Source of the DNA: Verrucomicrobiales bacterium
Lineage (GTDB): Bacteria; Verrucomicrobiota; Verrucomicrobiia; Limisphaerales; SXQI01
Length of the DNA: 5,770 nucleotides
NCBI GenBank assembly: GCA_005793025.1
Contig: SXQI01000227.1
Span: 1 to 5,770 of the forward strand
Direction of reading: 5' to 3'
In this document: positions 1-5,770 of the stretch, one piece after another
Numbering within the stretch: position 1 is the first letter of the stretch
How the letters are laid out: each line of letters opens with the position of its first letter
Program-made: the position numbers and the translations under genes
Notes under the pieces: model-generated
What the model saw: only the letters and a program-made list of their open reading frames with translations
Told to the model about the DNA's origin: nothing
The model's database searches: none

Positions 1-429
1 ATTGCTCTGACGCCACGACGCTGTGTTCGTGGGGTGGTTTGGGCACCAATACATTTTCCGGCTCCGGAGGGTATTGTAGAACAAACCAAGTTGGGGGCCG
101 TAATCCGTTCCGTTCTTCGGCAACGCTTGGCCGGGTTTATAAAGCCAACCTGCAGGGAGCGCGTTGTTCTGGGATCCGCTCTCCCCACCGCAATTGGGTG
201 GTGAGATACGATCCTCATTGTCGTTTAAATAAAGGACGTGGGCGAGAAGGAGTTGTTTGAAATTGTTGATGCAGGTAGTTCTTTGCGCACGCTCCTTAGC
301 TTTGGCAAGGACGGGGATAAGTAAACTGGCAAGGATCGCGATGATCGCGATCACTACCAAGAGTTCAATCAGAGTGAAAGCGGCCCGCTTAGAACCGCTT
401 GAATTCAAGCAAAGGGGTTGGGAGTTCAC
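1..429 (-). CDS. Type IV pilin-like / pseudopilin protein (prepilin N-terminal methylation domain), 3' end cut by window edge
   Basis: No stop occurs in 143 codons from a GTG start at 429-427, so the C-terminus lies beyond the left edge. The protein opens with a 17-residue basic leader ending KRAA, followed by FTLIEL. This is the class III signal cleaved by prepilin peptidase (PilD type) before Phe18, with the conserved Glu at mature position +5 (Glu22). The -1 residue is Ala rather than the commoner Gly. A hydrophobic helix follows at about residues 20-41, then LAKAKERAQ and a Cys-Ile-Asn-Asn-Phe-Lys-Gln stretch, then LNDNEDRISPP and, near the edge, a YWCPNHP segment. This pattern is typical of the abundant type II secretion/pilin-like proteins of verrucomicrobia and relatives; their individual functions are mostly unknown. 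The mature protein should sit in the inner membrane or a pseudopilus. GTG is chosen because GAGGG lies 8 bases upstream; a TTG at 408-406 is less likely. The gene diverges from the channel gene. Confidence 0.88.
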   Translation of the reverse strand, partial: MNSQPLCLNSSGSKRAAFTLIELLVVIAIIAILASLLIPVLAKAKERAQRTTCINNFKQLLLAHVLYLNDNEDRISPPNCGGESGSQNNALPAGWLYKPGQALPKNGTDYGPQLGLFYNTLRSRKMYWCPNHPTNTASWRQSN

Positions 430-437
430 ATGAATTA

Positions 438-442
438 CCCTC
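438..442 (-). promoter_or_regulatory. Ribosome binding site of the prepilin-like gene
   Basis: The minus strand reads GAGGG, then an 8-base spacer TAATTCAT, then GTG at 429-427. This is the clearest Shine-Dalgarno match near any start in the window. It decides in favour of the GTG over the downstream TTG. Confidence 0.6.
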
Positions 443-449
443 GAACATT

Positions 450-466
450 TCAACCGTTGAGTCAAC
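450..466. promoter_or_regulatory. Overlapping palindromes (TCAAC/GTTGA half-sites), candidate operator
   Basis: The sequence is TCAAC-c-GTTGA-g-TCAAC. It forms two perfect 11-base odd palindromes, 450-460 and 456-466, which share the middle GTTGA. It lies in the 108-base region between the divergent prepilin-like and MscS genes, just upstream of the prepilin ribosome binding site. Such an arrangement could bind a dimeric regulator, but short palindromes also arise by chance. I see no convincing -35/-10 pair on either strand here. Confidence 0.25.
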
Positions 467-537
467 TTAATTTGGGCAAAAAAGGTTCGTTTTACTCATT
501 TTCAAACCGAGGTGGGAATCATTACCATCTGGGCAGG

Positions 538-1404
538 ATGAATTCGACGAACTCCACGCAACGAATGTTAGAGAAGATCGATCCTGAGGTCGCTTTGGAA
601 CTCACCAAACGTTATTTGCCCGGGTTGTTAGCCGCGATCGTGGTGTTGGTTATCGCCTTCTCCCTCGCGCACTTTTTGGGAAAGCTGCTAGGTAAAGCAT
701 TGGAACGTCAAAAGCTGGAACCGCCTGCGAGAAATCTCATCGTGCGCATCCTGAGATTGCTCGTTATCGGGTTCGGGCTCATTTTGGCTTTGGACAATTT
801 GGGACTCTCGATCACTCCGTTGGTGGCGGGGATTGGTGTAGCGGGAGTCGGCATCGGTTTTGCGATGCAAGGGGTGCTCGCAAATCTGATCTCCGGCATT
901 TTCCTCACCCTTTCGAAGCCCTTTCGCATGGGTGACTACGTGGAACTGCTCGGGGTTGAAGGGCAAGTGGTCGGCATTGAACTTTTCGCGACACACCTTG
1001 CGCAGCCCGATAAAAGCAAAGTGGTGATTCCTAATCGTAAAATTGTCGGAGAAATCATGCACAATTATGGGGGGGTCCGACAGGTGAAGATGGAAGTCAG
1101 CGTGGCTCACGGTACGGATATCCCGCTAGCAATCGGATTGATTCGCGAGGTTCTCAACGAAAACCGGTTGGTGCTGAAAGATCCGACCTCGGGTATTGGG
1201 ATCGCTTCCCTTGGTCAAGGCTGTGTTGTCTTGACGATACAACCGTGGGCGACGGTAGAAAACTTCCCCGGAATTCGCCACGAGATCTACCAAAGTTTGT
1301 TGGTGCGCTTTGCTCAGGCAGGGATTGAAATGGCTCGACCACAATACGAAATCAGGTTGCTTGATGGCCTTGATTCAAGCCGGATCAAATCATCGACCCA
1401 CTGA
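538..1404 (+). CDS. mscS: MscS-family small-conductance mechanosensitive ion channel
   Basis: This inner-membrane channel should open under membrane tension and release solutes during hypo-osmotic shock. From ATG 538 it has 288 residues, close to the 286 of E. coli MscS. Hydrophobic helices lie at about 27-50, 67-88 and 91-125. The third is the Gly/Ala-rich pore helix, with Gly100, Gly103, Gly105 and Gly107, followed by MQG at 110-112 and NLISGIFL. The beta domain carries the signatures PFRMGDYVEL (128-137) and VVIPNRKI (162-169), then the alpha/beta C-terminal part ending near 275. By alignment from memory, the pore-sealing leucines 105 and 109 of E. coli are Val104 and Phe108 here, as in many homologues. 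The frame is open upstream to a TTG at 418 and an ATG at 430, but those starts overlap the divergent prepilin gene and add a non-conserved tail. ATG 538 has only GGGCAGG directly before it, and ATG 565 is also possible. Family assignment is firm; orthology to E. coli MscS is not shown. Confidence 0.92.
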   Translation: MNSTNSTQRMLEKIDPEVALELTKRYLPGLLAAIVVLVIAFSLAHFLGKLLGKALERQKLEPPARNLIVRILRLLVIGFGLILALDNLGLSITPLVAGIGVAGVGIGFAMQGVLANLISGIFLTLSKPFRMGDYVELLGVEGQVVGIELFATHLAQPDKSKVVIPNRKIVGEIMHNYGGVRQVKMEVSVAHGTDIPLAIGLIREVLNENRLVLKDPTSGIGIASLGQGCVVLTIQPWATVENFPGIRHEIYQSLLVRFAQAGIEMARPQYEIRLLDGLDSSRIKSSTH

Positions 1405-1431
1405 TCGAGAGTCTAAATACTGAACCATACT

Positions 1432-2202
1432 ATGAGAAACCGTTGGGTATTAATCACTGGAGCCTCCTCCGGATTCGGGGCAGCAACGGCGTTGGCATTC
1501 GCAAAAAGCGGTGCAAACCTCCTGTTGGGAGCTCGTCGATCGGCGAAATTAGAATCTGTCGCTCAACAAGCCCGGGAAGCCGGCGCGGCATCGGCTTGGG
1601 TACACACGATGGATGTGAGTAGTTCTGATTCCGTAAGCGAGTTTTTAACTTGGACGAAAACAGTGACTTCTCAGATCCACCTGTTGGTGAATAATGCCGG
1701 TGGAGCTCTGGGACTCGATTCCGTGGCGACAGGCAAGGATGAGGACTGGGAGACCATGATGCAGACGAATGTCCTCGGGGTTCTCAGAGTGACAAGGGCG
1801 ACCTTGCCGCTCATGCTGCCGTTTAGTGATGGGCATATCATCAACATCGGATCGATCGCAGGACGTGTGGCCTATGAGGGTGGAGCCGCATACTGCGCTG
1901 CCAAAGCGGGAGAACTTCAAATCACCCGGGCGTTGCGTCTGGAATTATCGGGAACGCAAATCCGAGTCTCGACGGTAGATCCCGGGTTGGCGGAGACTGA
2001 ATTCTCTGTGGTTCGTTTTAAAGGTGATGAGGCGCGCGCCGCCAAAGTCTATGACGGTGTGACACCCCTCACCGCGCAGGATGTTGCGGAAGCGATCCAT
2101 TGGGTGGCATCGAGGCCACCCCATGTTTGTATCGACGAGATGGTTTTGAAATGCACCGATCAAGCCGCGATCCACAAGGTGAACCGGAAATCGAAGGCGT
2201 AA
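1432..2202 (+). CDS. YdfG-like classical short-chain dehydrogenase/reductase, probably NADP-dependent
   Basis: A 256-residue cytoplasmic oxidoreductase with every classical SDR mark. These are the cofactor motif TGASSGFG (9-16), Asp61-Val62, NNAG (87-90), catalytic Asn113, Ser141 (in NIGS), and Tyr154/Lys158 (YCAAK). Arg35-Arg36 at the end of the second strand favour NADP(H) over NAD(H). The closest family I recognise is E. coli YdfG (NADP-dependent 3-hydroxy acid / L-allo-threonine dehydrogenase). Shared stretches include EDWETMMQTN, GHIINIGS, PGLAETEFS followed by VRFKGDE, and the C-terminal DVAEAIHWVASRPPHV. Likely substrates are small 3-hydroxy acids or the matching semialdehydes, but the substrate cannot be read from sequence. 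The ATG lies 27 bases after the channel stop with no clear Shine-Dalgarno. folE follows 16 bases downstream, suggesting one transcript. Confidence 0.93.
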   Translation: MRNRWVLITGASSGFGAATALAFAKSGANLLLGARRSAKLESVAQQAREAGAASAWVHTMDVSSSDSVSEFLTWTKTVTSQIHLLVNNAGGALGLDSVATGKDEDWETMMQTNVLGVLRVTRATLPLMLPFSDGHIINIGSIAGRVAYEGGAAYCAAKAGELQITRALRLELSGTQIRVSTVDPGLAETEFSVVRFKGDEARAAKVYDGVTPLTAQDVAEAIHWVASRPPHVCIDEMVLKCTDQAAIHKVNRKSKA

Positions 2203-2218
2203 CGAGAAAAGACCCACT

Positions 2219-2788
2219 ATGGATTCATCGCTTAACGACTTGGCGGAACTTGTAAAACGACAACTTGAGTTGTTGGGGGAAGATCCGCACCGCGACGGGC
2301 TGACTGAGACGCCCCTCCGTGTCGCTAAATCGTTGAAGTTTCTAACCCAAGGTTACGCGATTGATCCCAAGGCCGTCCTGAACGACGCGCTGTTTGATGT
2401 GCGCTCGGACGAGATGGTGATCGTGAAGGACATCGATTTTTACAGTATGTGCGAACACCACATGCTTCCATTTTTTGGGCGAGTACATGTGGCCTACCTC
2501 CCCACGAACAAAGTCATCGGGCTTTCTAAACTTCCGCGCTTGGTAGATGTGTTTGCGAGGCGACTACAAGTTCAGGAGCGGATGACCCATGACATTGCTG
2601 CCACCATTCAAGAACTGGTCGCTCCGCAAGGTGTAGGCGTTGTGGTGGAAGCACAGCATTTGTGCATGCAGATGCGTGGAGTGGAGAAACAGAATTCATA
2701 CACCATCACGTCCTCCATGTTTGGCTGCTTCCGTGAGGACGCACGCACTCGTAGCGAGTTCTTGAATTTGATTCATCACAAGCGTTGA
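2219..2788 (+). CDS. folE: GTP cyclohydrolase I (FolE)
   Basis: Converts GTP to 7,8-dihydroneopterin triphosphate plus formate, the first step of folate (and other pterin) synthesis, as a zinc-dependent homodecamer in the cytoplasm. The 189-residue length is normal for a bacterial type IA enzyme. Early family marks are GEDPHRDGLTETPLRVA (20-36). Zinc ligands by family alignment are Cys78 and His81 in MCEHHMLPF and Cys149 in QHLCM. The catalytic histidines correspond to His80 and His147. The substrate-binding segments IGLSKLPRLVDVFARRLQVQER (100-121) and MRGVEKQ (152-158) are intact. Nothing is missing, so the enzyme should be active. It starts 16 bases after the SDR stop, preceded only by a weak purine run (GAGAAAAGA), and is the last gene of the plus-strand run. 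The metal-binding Cys is present, so this is not the zinc-independent FolE2 type. Confidence 0.97.
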   Translation: MDSSLNDLAELVKRQLELLGEDPHRDGLTETPLRVAKSLKFLTQGYAIDPKAVLNDALFDVRSDEMVIVKDIDFYSMCEHHMLPFFGRVHVAYLPTNKVIGLSKLPRLVDVFARRLQVQERMTHDIAATIQELVAPQGVGVVVEAQHLCMQMRGVEKQNSYTITSSMFGCFREDARTRSEFLNLIHHKR

Positions 2789-2822
2789 GAAAATCCCACA
2801 ACACCCGTGGCGATTAACCAAC

Positions 2823-2848
2823 AAAAAACCCACCATTTACGGTGGGTT
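2823..2848 (-). terminator. Rho-independent terminator of the long greA gene
   Basis: AACCCACC at 2827-2834 pairs perfectly with GGTGGGTT at 2841-2848 around a 6-base loop, giving an 8-bp stem. Read on the minus strand, the stem runs straight into TTTTTT followed by GTTGGTT. This is the expected intrinsic terminator layout about 25 bases beyond the greA stop. On the plus strand the hairpin is followed by AGATGGTG, with no T-run. It would therefore be at best a weak terminator for folE, 38 bases upstream. Confidence 0.8.
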
Positions 2849-2873
2849 AGATGGTGTTTAAAAACTGATTAGA

Positions 2874-4718
2874 TTAGGAAACCGGAGCCCCCTCGGTCTC
2901 GGGTGCTTTATAGGACTCGATGGAATCGACTCGGAATTTCCGGGTTGCTCCATCGCTTTTGACTTCGACTTCAGCCCCCACTTTTTGGTTGAGGAATGAC
3001 TGTGCCACAGGCGTGAGGTAGCTGATAATCCCTTGGTCTGGATCCGAGTCCCATGCGCCCAGAATGGTGTAAGTTTCCTGTGCTTGGTTGGCCAAATCGG
3101 TCACTCGGATGCAGGTTCCAATGTTCACCGCATCGGTTTTTACATTGTTGAAATCCATACCACGTGCGCGGACTAACTGGGCCTCAAGCTCGGCTTTGCG
3201 ACGCATGAGTAATTTCTGCATCTCCTTGGCCGCTTTGTATTCATGATTCTCCCGCAAATCTCCGTAGCTTCGAGCGATAGCAATTTCTTTGGAGTTTGCA
3301 GGAATTTTCTTCTGTACTAATTCACCATATTCCTCTTTTCTACGCTCGAGACTCGACCAAGAAACGACCAACGTTGCCTCTTGCTTGGTGGATTCTCCTG
3401 TGATCAGTGCCTGAATCGCGGGATACGTTTTGACGATGCGCGCAAGCAGGGACCGCTTGTCCATATCGTCGAAACATGGGGACAACTGCAACGCACGCGT
3501 CAGATCCTTGATGATTTCCAAGTCCGCTGATCCGATCAATTCGACCAACAAGGCTTGATCGTCCATGATGAAATCACGGAGTCGATTCGATCGTTTCTCG
3601 TTGAACTGATCTCGTTCCATCGCAGTCAGCATGGCTCGAAAAACTTCCGGCCCGAGAATGTCCGCAAAACTATCACATCTTTCTTTTGCCAACCAAAGCA
3701 GTAGTTCGCTACTGGCCTGATGATGACTAATCAGACGAGCGAGGAACTCTTTCAATACCTCGAGCTTTTCATCGAGGATCAATATGTTGGCTGTTTCTCC
3801 AGCGAGTTTGGCGGACATGCCGTTCAAACCCGCTAGTAAGGTATCGACCCATTTATCGGGATAGGTCGCCCGATAAGATGCCAAGGCTCGTTTGTGCTTT
3901 GAGGCAGGGATCAGTTCTAACAACTGGCCCGGGCGGTTGACCTGACCCCAAATGTTGCTCTCGTTGAGCTCCGATTCTGTCGTTGGGATTTGAACTGCAG
4001 CACGTAAATCCTCGCGAAGGAAAAGAGCTTCCAGTGCGAGTGCTGTTTGGGTCCGTTGGTGGCTCAGGATGTCAGCGTTCAGACTTTGCACAACCACAGT
4101 GACAGCAGCAGTTTTGTCTTCCAAATCTGCCATCCCTTTAAGCAGCTCGTTTCCTGCTGCGATCCGGGCCTTGAGTCCTTTGCACGCTCGGAAATCTTCC
4201 AACAATCGGCTCTGCAACGTGGTCTCTTTGACTTGATAAACGATGGGTTCAGTCTTCTTCAAAGGCATCTGAAAATGCCCGTCTTTCTTGAGTTCTTTCT
4301 TGGCAGCCTCCCACCATTTTTTCCAATCATCCGCAATGACATCGGGCACCAATACTTGTTGGATCTGTTCGATCGTGGCTCGACCGTCGTAGCTCAGGAG
4401 AACTAGTTTGATCAACTCCAGATGATGCAGTGCTGCAAGTTGTCGCAGTCCTTGGATGTCGGAAAGTTTTTTCGCTAGAATGTGGTTCGCTGGAATAGCT
4501 TTGAGTGATTCAGCCGCGAAACCAAGATCCATGCTATGGCCGGGTTTATTCTGAAAATCAACGCTGATCTTCGAGAACACCATGTCTACCGTTGCAACCC
4601 GCCCGAATCCCCAGGATCGATGCATGCAGAACCCTTGCTCCACCAACTGAACCAAGGTCTCAACATGGAGGCGCTGCAACTTGCCTGCGCCTACTAGTTT
4701 CTCAAACTCTTCTTTCAT
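2874..4718 (-). CDS. greA: Long GreA: transcript cleavage/elongation factor with a large N-terminal extension
   Basis: From ATG 4718 this is a 614-residue protein, whereas ordinary GreA has about 158. The C-terminal quarter is a complete Gre module. A coiled-coil hairpin spans about 453-518, with the tip GDLRENHEY carrying the two acidic residues (Asp487, Glu490) that place Mg2+ in the RNA polymerase active site. An FKBP-like domain follows at about 527-604, with IISYLTPVAQSFLNQKVG resembling the IS-x-x-SPIARGLIGK segment of GreA. It should rescue backtracked polymerase by stimulating transcript cleavage. The preceding 450 or so residues look mainly helical. They begin with a small domain containing SWGFGRV (35-41) and include a Trp-rich WKKWWEAAKKELKKDG stretch at about 132-147. 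From memory, chlamydial GreA is similarly long (about 700 residues). An ATG at 4931 in the same frame would add 71 residues but is rejected: that part is antisense to the conserved start of rsmB, whereas MKEEFEKLVGAGKL is a natural N-terminus. Confidence 0.9.
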   Translation of the reverse strand: MKEEFEKLVGAGKLQRLHVETLVQLVEQGFCMHRSWGFGRVATVDMVFSKISVDFQNKPGHSMDLGFAAESLKAIPANHILAKKLSDIQGLRQLAALHHLELIKLVLLSYDGRATIEQIQQVLVPDVIADDWKKWWEAAKKELKKDGHFQMPLKKTEPIVYQVKETTLQSRLLEDFRACKGLKARIAAGNELLKGMADLEDKTAAVTVVVQSLNADILSHQRTQTALALEALFLREDLRAAVQIPTTESELNESNIWGQVNRPGQLLELIPASKHKRALASYRATYPDKWVDTLLAGLNGMSAKLAGETANILILDEKLEVLKEFLARLISHHQASSELLLWLAKERCDSFADILGPEVFRAMLTAMERDQFNEKRSNRLRDFIMDDQALLVELIGSADLEIIKDLTRALQLSPCFDDMDKRSLLARIVKTYPAIQALITGESTKQEATLVVSWSSLERRKEEYGELVQKKIPANSKEIAIARSYGDLRENHEYKAAKEMQKLLMRRKAELEAQLVRARGMDFNNVKTDAVNIGTCIRVTDLANQAQETYTILGAWDSDPDQGIISYLTPVAQSFLNQKVGAEVEVKSDGATRKFRVDSIESYKAPETEGAPVS

Positions 4719-4763
4719 ATTATATCGCTCGCGTGCCAATGAACCGTCCCTCATCATAGCCTT
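4719..4763. other. 45-base divergent intergenic region between greA and rsmB
   Basis: This short gap separates the two back-to-back starts, so each promoter must extend into or lie within the other gene. A TATAAT on the minus strand (4724-4719) abuts the greA start codon. I see no good -35 at 16-18 bases and no clear Shine-Dalgarno for either gene. Confidence 0.55.
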
Positions 4764-5770
4764 GTGACAGAACAAACACCAAGAGAAATTGCCGTAGAGA
4801 TTCTCAAGACCCATGCAGAAGGCAGCGTATTCATCGAGGTCGCCACGGAACGCACCCTTGGAATGAAACCGTTGCGAGGCCCGGATCGCGGCTTGGTGGT
4901 GGAGCTTGTTTATGGAGTTGTCCGCTGGCAATCCACATTGGATTGGTTGATTTCAAAAAAAACCGATCAACGACAACAGAATTCAACTCTTCAAATCCTC
5001 CTGCGTCTCGGTCTCTATCAAATATTCTGGCTTGATCGAATCCCAGACCACGCCGCCGTTCATGAGACCGTAGAAATGGCAAAGCGTTTAGGATTTGGAC
5101 ATCAATCAGGTTTCATCAACGCGGTGCTCCGCCAATACATCCGCGATAAACCCACCGTTCGAACGACTCTCGAAAACTTAAAGTCCACGGAAACCGCAAC
5201 TGGTTTTTCACACCCCGCTTGGTTGACGGATCGTTGGATCAAGCGTTGGGGTCCAGAGAAAACACGCACCCTTTTAGCGTGGAACAACCAACCACCATCT
5301 ACTTTTGCACGAGTGAATACCTTGTGTGGTTCCGCTCCAGAGTTGGAGAAGCTTTGGGAAAACGAACGGGTAACATTTCGGCAACGGAACTTCGATTGGA
5401 CATTGCCCGGGACGGTTTACGAATTGCAGGGCCACCCGCCGCTCGCCGAATTGGCGTCTTTTCAACAGGGCCGATTCTACATCCAAGATCCCAGCACACT
5501 GCTTGCACCCAGCCTAATGGAAGTCAAAAGAGGCCAGACAATTCTCGACCTCTGCTCTGCGCCCGGCGGAAAAACAACCTACCTCGCACAGCTTATTCAG
5601 GACGATGGCACGATCGTTGCCCAAGACATTGATCCCTTGCGCCTCAACCTCGTGAGGGAAAACTGTGCACGCCTCCACGTCGGTTGTGTAACTTACGAAA
5701 CCGCCCACAATCAGTTCGACTCTATCCTTATCGATGCCCCTTGTTCCAACACGGGAGTCATGCGTCGCCG
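4764..5770 (+). CDS. rsmB: 16S rRNA (cytosine-967 C5)-methyltransferase RsmB, 3' end cut by window edge
   Basis: The enzyme uses S-adenosylmethionine to methylate C5 of C967 (E. coli numbering) in 16S rRNA. The window holds 335 codons plus two bases without a stop. E. coli RsmB has 429 residues, so about 95 are missing. An N-terminal NusB-like RNA-binding domain spans about 1-130, with REIAVEIL (7-14), DRGLVVELVYGVVRW (41-55), LRLGLYQIFWLDRIPDHAAVHETV (80-103) and GFINAVLRQ (116-124). The Rossmann methyltransferase domain has YIQDPSTLLAP before the SAM motif DLCSAPGGKT (262-271), and DAPCSNTGVMRR (324-335) with the motif IV Cys327. The nucleophilic motif VI cysteine lies beyond the right edge and is unseen. 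GTG 4764 is chosen because an in-frame stop sits at 4740-4742, and the next clear start, ATG 4863, would delete the conserved first helix. No clear Shine-Dalgarno is visible. It diverges from greA. Confidence 0.93.
   Translation, partial: MTEQTPREIAVEILKTHAEGSVFIEVATERTLGMKPLRGPDRGLVVELVYGVVRWQSTLDWLISKKTDQRQQNSTLQILLRLGLYQIFWLDRIPDHAAVHETVEMAKRLGFGHQSGFINAVLRQYIRDKPTVRTTLENLKSTETATGFSHPAWLTDRWIKRWGPEKTRTLLAWNNQPPSTFARVNTLCGSAPELEKLWENERVTFRQRNFDWTLPGTVYELQGHPPLAELASFQQGRFYIQDPSTLLAPSLMEVKRGQTILDLCSAPGGKTTYLAQLIQDDGTIVAQDIDPLRLNLVRENCARLHVGCVTYETAHNQFDSILIDAPCSNTGVMRR

Noticed and set aside
39..260. Plus-strand open frame of 73 codons
   Set aside because: It is antisense to the clear prepilin-like coding sequence and its translation shows no recognisable motif.
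334..352. Near-palindromic GATCGCGAT repeat that could look like a binding site
   Set aside because: It lies inside the prepilin-like gene and is simply the codons for the repetitive Ile-Ala-Ile-Ile-Ala-Ile hydrophobic helix.
1432..2202. SDR gene as a pteridine reductase (FolM/PTR1) because of folE next door
   Set aside because: The cofactor motif is the ordinary TGASSGFG, without the Arg of pteridine reductases, and the C-terminal half matches YdfG closely.
4047..4406. Plus-strand open frame of 119 codons opposite greA
   Set aside because: It is antisense to a well-supported coding region, with no domain, ribosome binding site or neighbour supporting it.
4719..4724. Minus-strand TATAAT as the -10 box of greA
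   Set aside because: It directly touches the start codon, so transcription would begin inside the gene, and no -35-like hexamer lies 16-18 bases upstream.
5219..5632. Plus-strand open frame of 137 codons overlapping rsmB
   Set aside because: It is out of frame with rsmB, whose frame carries the conserved methyltransferase motifs across the same bases.
1..5770. Defence system, mobile element or CRISPR array
   Set aside because: All but about 280 bases are accounted for by six recognisable genes. I see no direct-repeat array, transposase, integrase or attachment-like repeats.

Overview
The window reads as ordinary chromosomal DNA of a bacterium from the Planctomycetes-Verrucomicrobia-Chlamydiae group, most likely a verrucomicrobium. 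Two things suggest this. The left-edge gene encodes a type IV pilin-like protein of the style these genomes carry in many copies (KR-AA-FTLIEL leader, then LAKAKERAQ and a Cys-Asn-Asn-x-Lys-Gln-Leu-like stretch). The minus-strand gene is an oversized GreA whose Gre module is only the C-terminal quarter, an architecture I know from chlamydiae and relatives. Base composition looks even, around 50% GC by eye. I see no phage, transposon, CRISPR or tRNA/rRNA signal. The lineage call is inference.

Layout, left to right. (1) 1-429, minus: start and first 143 codons of a prepilin-like protein, cut by the left edge. (2) 430-537: divergent intergenic region with three alternating TCAAC/GTTGA half-sites. 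(3) 538-2788, plus: a tight run of three genes, an MscS-family mechanosensitive channel, a YdfG-like short-chain dehydrogenase and GTP cyclohydrolase I (folE), with gaps of 27 and 16 bases. (4) 2789-2873: convergent gap holding a hairpin whose T-tract fits termination of the minus-strand gene. (5) 2874-4718, minus: the long GreA. (6) 4719-4763: a 45-base divergent gap. (7) 4764 to the right edge, plus: rsmB, the 16S rRNA m5C967 methyltransferase, lacking about its last 95 residues.

The genes do not form one obvious pathway. FolE supplies dihydroneopterin triphosphate for folate or pterins. The SDR probably oxidises small hydroxy acids or reduces small carbonyls with NADP(H). The channel protects against hypo-osmotic shock. 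GreA and RsmB are core transcription and ribosome functions. Co-transcription of the three plus-strand genes is suggested only by spacing.

Three start decisions matter. The prepilin gene starts at a GTG with a good ribosome binding site. The channel probably starts at ATG 538, not further upstream where it would overlap the prepilin gene. GreA should start at 4718, not at the ATG at 4931, because the longer version would be antisense to the conserved N-terminus of rsmB. I found no convincing new system; the least explained part is the roughly 450-residue N-terminal region of the long GreA.
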